Assembly: GCA_937978655.1 (NCBI GenBank)
Contig: CALJUX010000070.1
Coordinates: 38,029 to 102,028 of the forward strand
Direction of reading: 5' to 3'
DNA length: 64,000 bases
From: an uncultured Chromatiaceae bacterium
GTDB lineage: Bacteria; Pseudomonadota; Gammaproteobacteria; Enterobacterales; Alteromonadaceae
Positions 60,925 through 64,000 of the stretch are shown piece by piece. The translations under genes were made by a program, and so were the position numbers. Positions within the stretch are counted from its first letter, which is position 1. Each line of letters starts with the position of its first letter. The notes under the pieces are model-generated. The model worked only from the letters and a program-made list of their open reading frames with translations. It was not told the origin of the DNA and did not search any database.

Positions 60925-61072
60925 TATTCATCCTCTTAAAAAAATTTGCGCTAGTGTACCTGATGCGCTGCGGAACACAAAGCAAGGATAGCTCAGGGCG
61001 GTAGGCGGTGTTACACTATCTCCTTTATTGCGGCCTGTTGCCGCCGTGTTTTTGTTATCCACTGAGGACTTT

Positions 61073-62452
61073 ATGCTACAGATTTACAACACGCTGACCC
61101 GCCAGAAAGAACCCTTTAAACCTTTGGTCCCCGGCAAAGTCGGCATGTATGTTTGTGGTATTACCATTTACGATTTCTGTCACGTCGGCCATGCCCGTAC
61201 TTATGTCGCTTTTGATGTGATGAACCGTTATTTGCGTTTTTCCGGTTATGACGTCACTTATGTGCGCAACATCACTGATGTGGACGACAAAATTATTCGT
61301 CGCGCTAATGAAAACGGCGAAAGCTGTGATGCTCTGACCGCACGTTACACTGAAGCCATGCATGCCGACTTCAAAGCGCTTAATCTGCTGCCTGCCGACA
61401 TTGAGCCGCGGGTCACCACCCACATGCACGAAATTGTCTCGATGATTGAAACGTTGCTGGCGAAAAAGCACGCTTATATTGCCGCTGATGGTGATGTGTT
61501 GTTTGATGTCAGCACTTTTGCCGAATATGGCCAGCTCAGTCAGCAGAACTTGGAGATGCTGCAAGCCGGCGCCCGGGTTGAAATCGACCAGGCCAAAGAC
61601 GACCCGCTGGATTTTGTCCTGTGGAAGATGGCCAAACCGGGCGAGCCAAGCTGGCAGTCGCCATGGGGCGCAGGTCGTCCAGGCTGGCATATTGAATGTT
61701 CGGCGATGAGCGCGAAGCATTTAGGAAAGCATTTTGACATCCACGGCGGTGGTTCAGACTTGCAGTTCCCGCATCATGAAAACGAAATTGCGCAAAGTTG
61801 CTGTGCACATGGTTCACAGTACGTCAATACCTGGATCCACACCGGTATGGTGCAGGTCGATAAAGAGAAAATGTCCAAGTCACTGGGCAATTTCTTTACC
61901 GTCAAAGACGTGCTGGCTGAGTACAACCGCGAATCAGTGCGGTATTTTCTGATCTCCAGCCATTATCGCAGTCAGCTGAATTATTCGACGGAAAACCTGT
62001 TGCAGGCGCATGCGGCACTGGGTCGTCTTTATACGGCGCTGCGTGGCGTCACACCTGCAGCAAACGTCGATCTGGATAACGACTATGTCCGCCAGTTTAA
62101 TGCGGCGATGGATGATGATTTTAATACCGCGCTGGCGTTGCCGGTGTTGTTTGACCTGGCGCGCGAAATCAATAAGGCCAAAACCGATGATGCAGCAAAA
62201 GCCGGGCAGCTGGCTGCACTGTTGATTAAACTCGGCGAGATCCTCGGTGTGTTGCAGGGCGATGCTGAAAGTTTCCTGCAAGCTGGTGGCTCTGATGATG
62301 ACGTCGCAGAAATTGAAGCCTTAATTGCCAGCCGTAATGCCGCGCGGGCAGCCAAAGATTGGGCTGCTGCTGATGCGGCGCGGGCAGCGCTGACAGCAAA
62401 AAATATTATTGTTGAAGACAAAAACGGCGTGACCAGCTGGCGGCGCGGTTAA
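61073..62452 (+). CDS. cysS: Cysteinyl-tRNA synthetase
   Basis: 459 residues. Zinc/Cys-binding Cys28 in YVCGITIYDFC, the HVGH signature (37-40), GWHIECSAM, and KMSKS in DKEKMSKSLGNF. It charges tRNA-Cys. The start MLQIYN at 61073 is canonical; an upstream extension is not. Followed by a terminator. Confidence 0.98.
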   Translation: MLQIYNTLTRQKEPFKPLVPGKVGMYVCGITIYDFCHVGHARTYVAFDVMNRYLRFSGYDVTYVRNITDVDDKIIRRANENGESCDALTARYTEAMHADFKALNLLPADIEPRVTTHMHEIVSMIETLLAKKHAYIAADGDVLFDVSTFAEYGQLSQQNLEMLQAGARVEIDQAKDDPLDFVLWKMAKPGEPSWQSPWGAGRPGWHIECSAMSAKHLGKHFDIHGGGSDLQFPHHENEIAQSCCAHGSQYVNTWIHTGMVQVDKEKMSKSLGNFFTVKDVLAEYNRESVRYFLISSHYRSQLNYSTENLLQAHAALGRLYTALRGVTPAANVDLDNDYVRQFNAAMDDDFNTALALPVLFDLAREINKAKTDDAAKAGQLAALLIKLGEILGVLQGDAESFLQAGGSDDDVAEIEALIASRNAARAAKDWAAADAARAALTAKNIIVEDKNGVTSWRRG

Positions 62453-62471
62453 TTCAGGTTATCGTACTAAG

Positions 62472-62501
62472 AAAAAACGCGGCAAAAGCCGCGTTTTTTA
62501 T
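62472..62501. terminator. Terminator between cysS and folD
   Basis: 12-bp stem AAAAAACGCGGC/GCCGCGTTTTTT with an AAAA loop; works in both directions. Confidence 0.92.
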
Positions 62502-62516
62502 GTCCGGAAACTAACT

Positions 62517-63374
62517 TTACATATCGTGGAACTGCTCACAGGCTTCCAGCGTGTTTTCAATCAGGCAAGCCACAGTCATCGGGCCCACGCCGCCCGGCAC
62601 CGGGGTAATGAACCGGGCATGTTGCACCGCTTTATCAAATTCTACGTCGCCGACTAATTTGCCGGAATCCAGCCGGTTAATACCTACGTCAATCACCAGC
62701 GCACCCGGTTTTACCCAATCGCCCGGGATAAATTCTGGTTTACCAACGGCAACCACCAATAAATCGGCACGGCGTACCTGTTGTTCCAGGTTTTTTGTGA
62801 ACTTGTGGCAGACTGTCGTGGTGCAGCCGGCTAATAACAGCTCCAGCGCCATCGGGCGGCCGACAATGTTGGAAGCCCCGACCACCACAGCGTCCATGCC
62901 GCGGATTTGCACACCGGTCGATTGCAGCAGCTTAATGATGCCTTTTGGTGTGCATGGGCGCAGCGCGGGCATACGCTGGGCTAAACGGCCGATATTATAA
63001 GGATGAAAGCCGTCGACATCTTTCAGCGGATTGATGCGCTCCAGAATGGTTGAAGCATCTAATCCGGCAGGGAGGGGCAGTTGAACCAGAATACCGTCAA
63101 CGCTTGGGTCGGCATTTAACTGGTCAATCAGATCAAATAACTGCTGTTGCGTGGTGTCTGCTGGCAAATCGTGAGAAAACTGCACAAAACCGACTTCTTC
63201 ACAGGCTTTGCGTTTACTGCCGACATAGACCTGAGAGGCCGGATCGGCACCCACTAATACAACGGCGAGGCCCGGCGCCCTTTTGCCGGCTGCGAGCCGC
63301 TGTTGCACGCGTAACGCGACCTGATTGCGGGTCGCCTGGGCAATTGCTTTACCATCGATAATTTGAGCTGCCAT
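62517..63374 (-). CDS. folD: Methylenetetrahydrofolate dehydrogenase/cyclohydrolase
   Basis: 285 residues. MAAQIIDGKAIA is the canonical start; YVGSKRKACEEVGF contains the catalytic Lys, then GILVQLPLP and the NADP-binding VVVGASNIVGRPMALEL and ITPVPGGVGPMTVACL. It interconverts methylene-, methenyl- and formyl-tetrahydrofolate. The open frame continues far upstream into the tRNA genes, but that part is not coding. It lies next to tRNA-Arg(TCT), as in E. coli. Confidence 0.97.
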   Translation of the reverse strand: MAAQIIDGKAIAQATRNQVALRVQQRLAAGKRAPGLAVVLVGADPASQVYVGSKRKACEEVGFVQFSHDLPADTTQQQLFDLIDQLNADPSVDGILVQLPLPAGLDASTILERINPLKDVDGFHPYNIGRLAQRMPALRPCTPKGIIKLLQSTGVQIRGMDAVVVGASNIVGRPMALELLLAGCTTTVCHKFTKNLEQQVRRADLLVVAVGKPEFIPGDWVKPGALVIDVGINRLDSGKLVGDVEFDKAVQHARFITPVPGGVGPMTVACLIENTLEACEQFHDM

Positions 63375-63560
63375 TTGTTCTGCCTGTGATCTGAAAAATA
63401 TACTGGGGCGTATTTTCTCACAGGCGATAGGGCAGCGCCAAGCCAAATGCCAGAAGCGTTTCATTTTGTTGATATTTGCAGCGAATAGCTGATGATTTCT
63501 ACGGAAATTTTGTAGAAGGTTCAAATAATAAGCAAACGATTCGAAACGGCAAAAAATCGT

Positions 63561-63597
63561 TTGACGCTGCCTGAGGTGGGTTGTAATATTGCGCCCC
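63561..63597 (+). promoter_or_regulatory. Stable-RNA promoter of the tRNA cluster
   Basis: TTGACG (63561-63566) and TAATAT (63584-63589) are 17 bases apart; GC-rich GCGCCCC follows at 63591-63597, a discriminator of the kind associated with stringent control. An inverted repeat AAACGAT (63534-63540) / ATCGTTT (63556-63562) overlaps the -35 box. Confidence 0.8.
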
Positions 63598-63618
63598 GTT
63601 GCAGTAGTGTAACGAAGT

Positions 63619-63695
63619 CGGTGATTAGCGCAGCTTGGTAGCGCACTTGGTTTGGGTCCAAGGGGTCGCAAGTTCGAATCTTGCATCACCGACCA
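63619..63695 (+). tRNA. tRNA-Pro(TGG)
   Basis: 77 nt with encoded CCA. Acceptor CGGTGAT/ATCACCG, anticodon stem CTTGG/CCAAG with loop TTTGGGT placing TGG at 34-36, and T-loop GTTCGAATC. First gene of the array. Confidence 0.97.
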
Positions 63696-63730
63696 TCTTT
63701 AAGTAGAGCGCTTCTGTGGCCGCGAGTTCT

Positions 63731-63807
<77 letters not shown>

Positions 63808-63835
63808 TTTACTTAAAGAGAACGTTGAAGTCAGC

Positions 63836-63912
63836 GGTGGCTGTAGCTCAGTTGGTAGAGCCCCGGATTGTGATTCCGGTTGTCGTGGGTTCGAGCCCCA
63901 TCAGCCACCCCA
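63836..63912 (+). tRNA. tRNA-His(GTG)
   Basis: Acceptor GTGGCTG/CAGCCAC with an extra G at -1 (63836) opposite C73, the histidine identity pair; anticodon loop TTGTGAT; CCA encoded. Confidence 0.97.
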
Positions 63913-63947
63913 ATTCAGCGTGTTAGTTGGTAAAGAAGTCAAAATGT

Positions 63948-64000
63948 CGGTGATTAGCGCAGCTTGGTAGCGCACTTGGTTTGGGTCCAAGGGGTCGCAA
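63948..64000 (+). tRNA. tRNA-Pro(TGG), second copy, truncated by window end
   Basis: The visible 53 nt are identical to the first tRNA-Pro, including the anticodon arm; the rest lies outside the window. Confidence 0.93.

Noticed and set aside
62517..63689. Extended folD frame of 390 codons reaching into tRNA-Pro
   Set aside because: The N-terminal extension is read from antisense tRNA and promoter sequence; canonical FolD starts at MAAQIIDG.

Overview
The window (about 64 kb, moderate GC, dense coding on both strands) looks like chromosome of a marine or freshwater gammaproteobacterium of the Alteromonadales/Chromatiaceae type (Rheinheimera or Alishewanella-like; this is inferred from the gene set, not from a database search). 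Supporting signs are E. coli-like gene orders (apt-dnaX-ybaB-recR-htpG-adk-hemH; pdxB-asd-fimV-truA-accD-folC-dedD-cvpA-purF; lpxH-ppiB/cysS/folD-tRNA), a motY gene divergent from rnt as in Vibrio-type polar flagellates, a FimV/HubP polar landmark protein, two very large TonB-dependent receptors, and tryptophan 2,3-dioxygenase. No insertion sequence, prophage or CRISPR array was seen.

Layout. 1-8.8 kb: a truncated patatin-like lipase, a DUF3014 membrane protein with a PlsC-like acyltransferase, the 4.5S SRP RNA, ComFB-like and YbaM small proteins, kynA, an HDAC-like deacetylase, priC, a TSUP transporter and dinG. 8.8-22.2 kb is the most accessory stretch: two paralogous TonB-dependent receptors with matching promoters, structured leaders and an identical ribosome-binding leader, then a TPR-sulfotransferase convergent with a TPR-2OG/Fe(II) oxygenase, a DksA/TraR-type zinc-finger protein, and a metallophore RiPP operon (HvfA-type precursor with seven EGKCG motifs, an MNIO/DUF692 maturase and its DUF2063 partner), ending with a 39-residue single-pass membrane peptide. 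22.2-31.5 kb: housekeeping apt-dnaX-ybaB-recR-htpG-adk-hemH plus a MAPEG protein and an alpha/beta hydrolase; dnaX carries a complete programmed -1 frameshift cassette for gamma/tau. 31.5-40.5 kb: IbpA-type Hsp20, an exported Tpx, a REC-CheX protein with a PAS-GGDEF cyclase, the prkA-yeaH-spoVR stress operon and sodB. 40.7-48.6 kb: grxD, rnt/motY, mnmC, fabB (with a FabR-like palindrome), pdxB, asd. 48.9-58.1 kb: fimV/hubP, truA, accD, folC, dedD, cvpA, purF. 58.1-64 kb: Yip1 protein, miaE-lpxH-ppiB, cysS, folD, and a tRNA array Pro-Arg-His-Pro (last one cut by the window end) behind a strong stable-RNA promoter.

How it fits together. Most of the window is core metabolism, replication/repair and stress response kept in ancestral order. 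The nutrient-receptor / sulfotransferase / oxygenase block and the copper-RiPP operon sit between dinG-priC and apt, blocks that are close neighbours in enterics, so this is where lineage-specific gene content has been added. The best candidates for incompletely described biology are the HvfABC operon, which lacks the DoxX partner seen in many such loci and has an unknown membrane micropeptide instead; the paired receptors with their leader elements; and the receptor-linked TPR-sulfotransferase/TPR-oxygenase pair.
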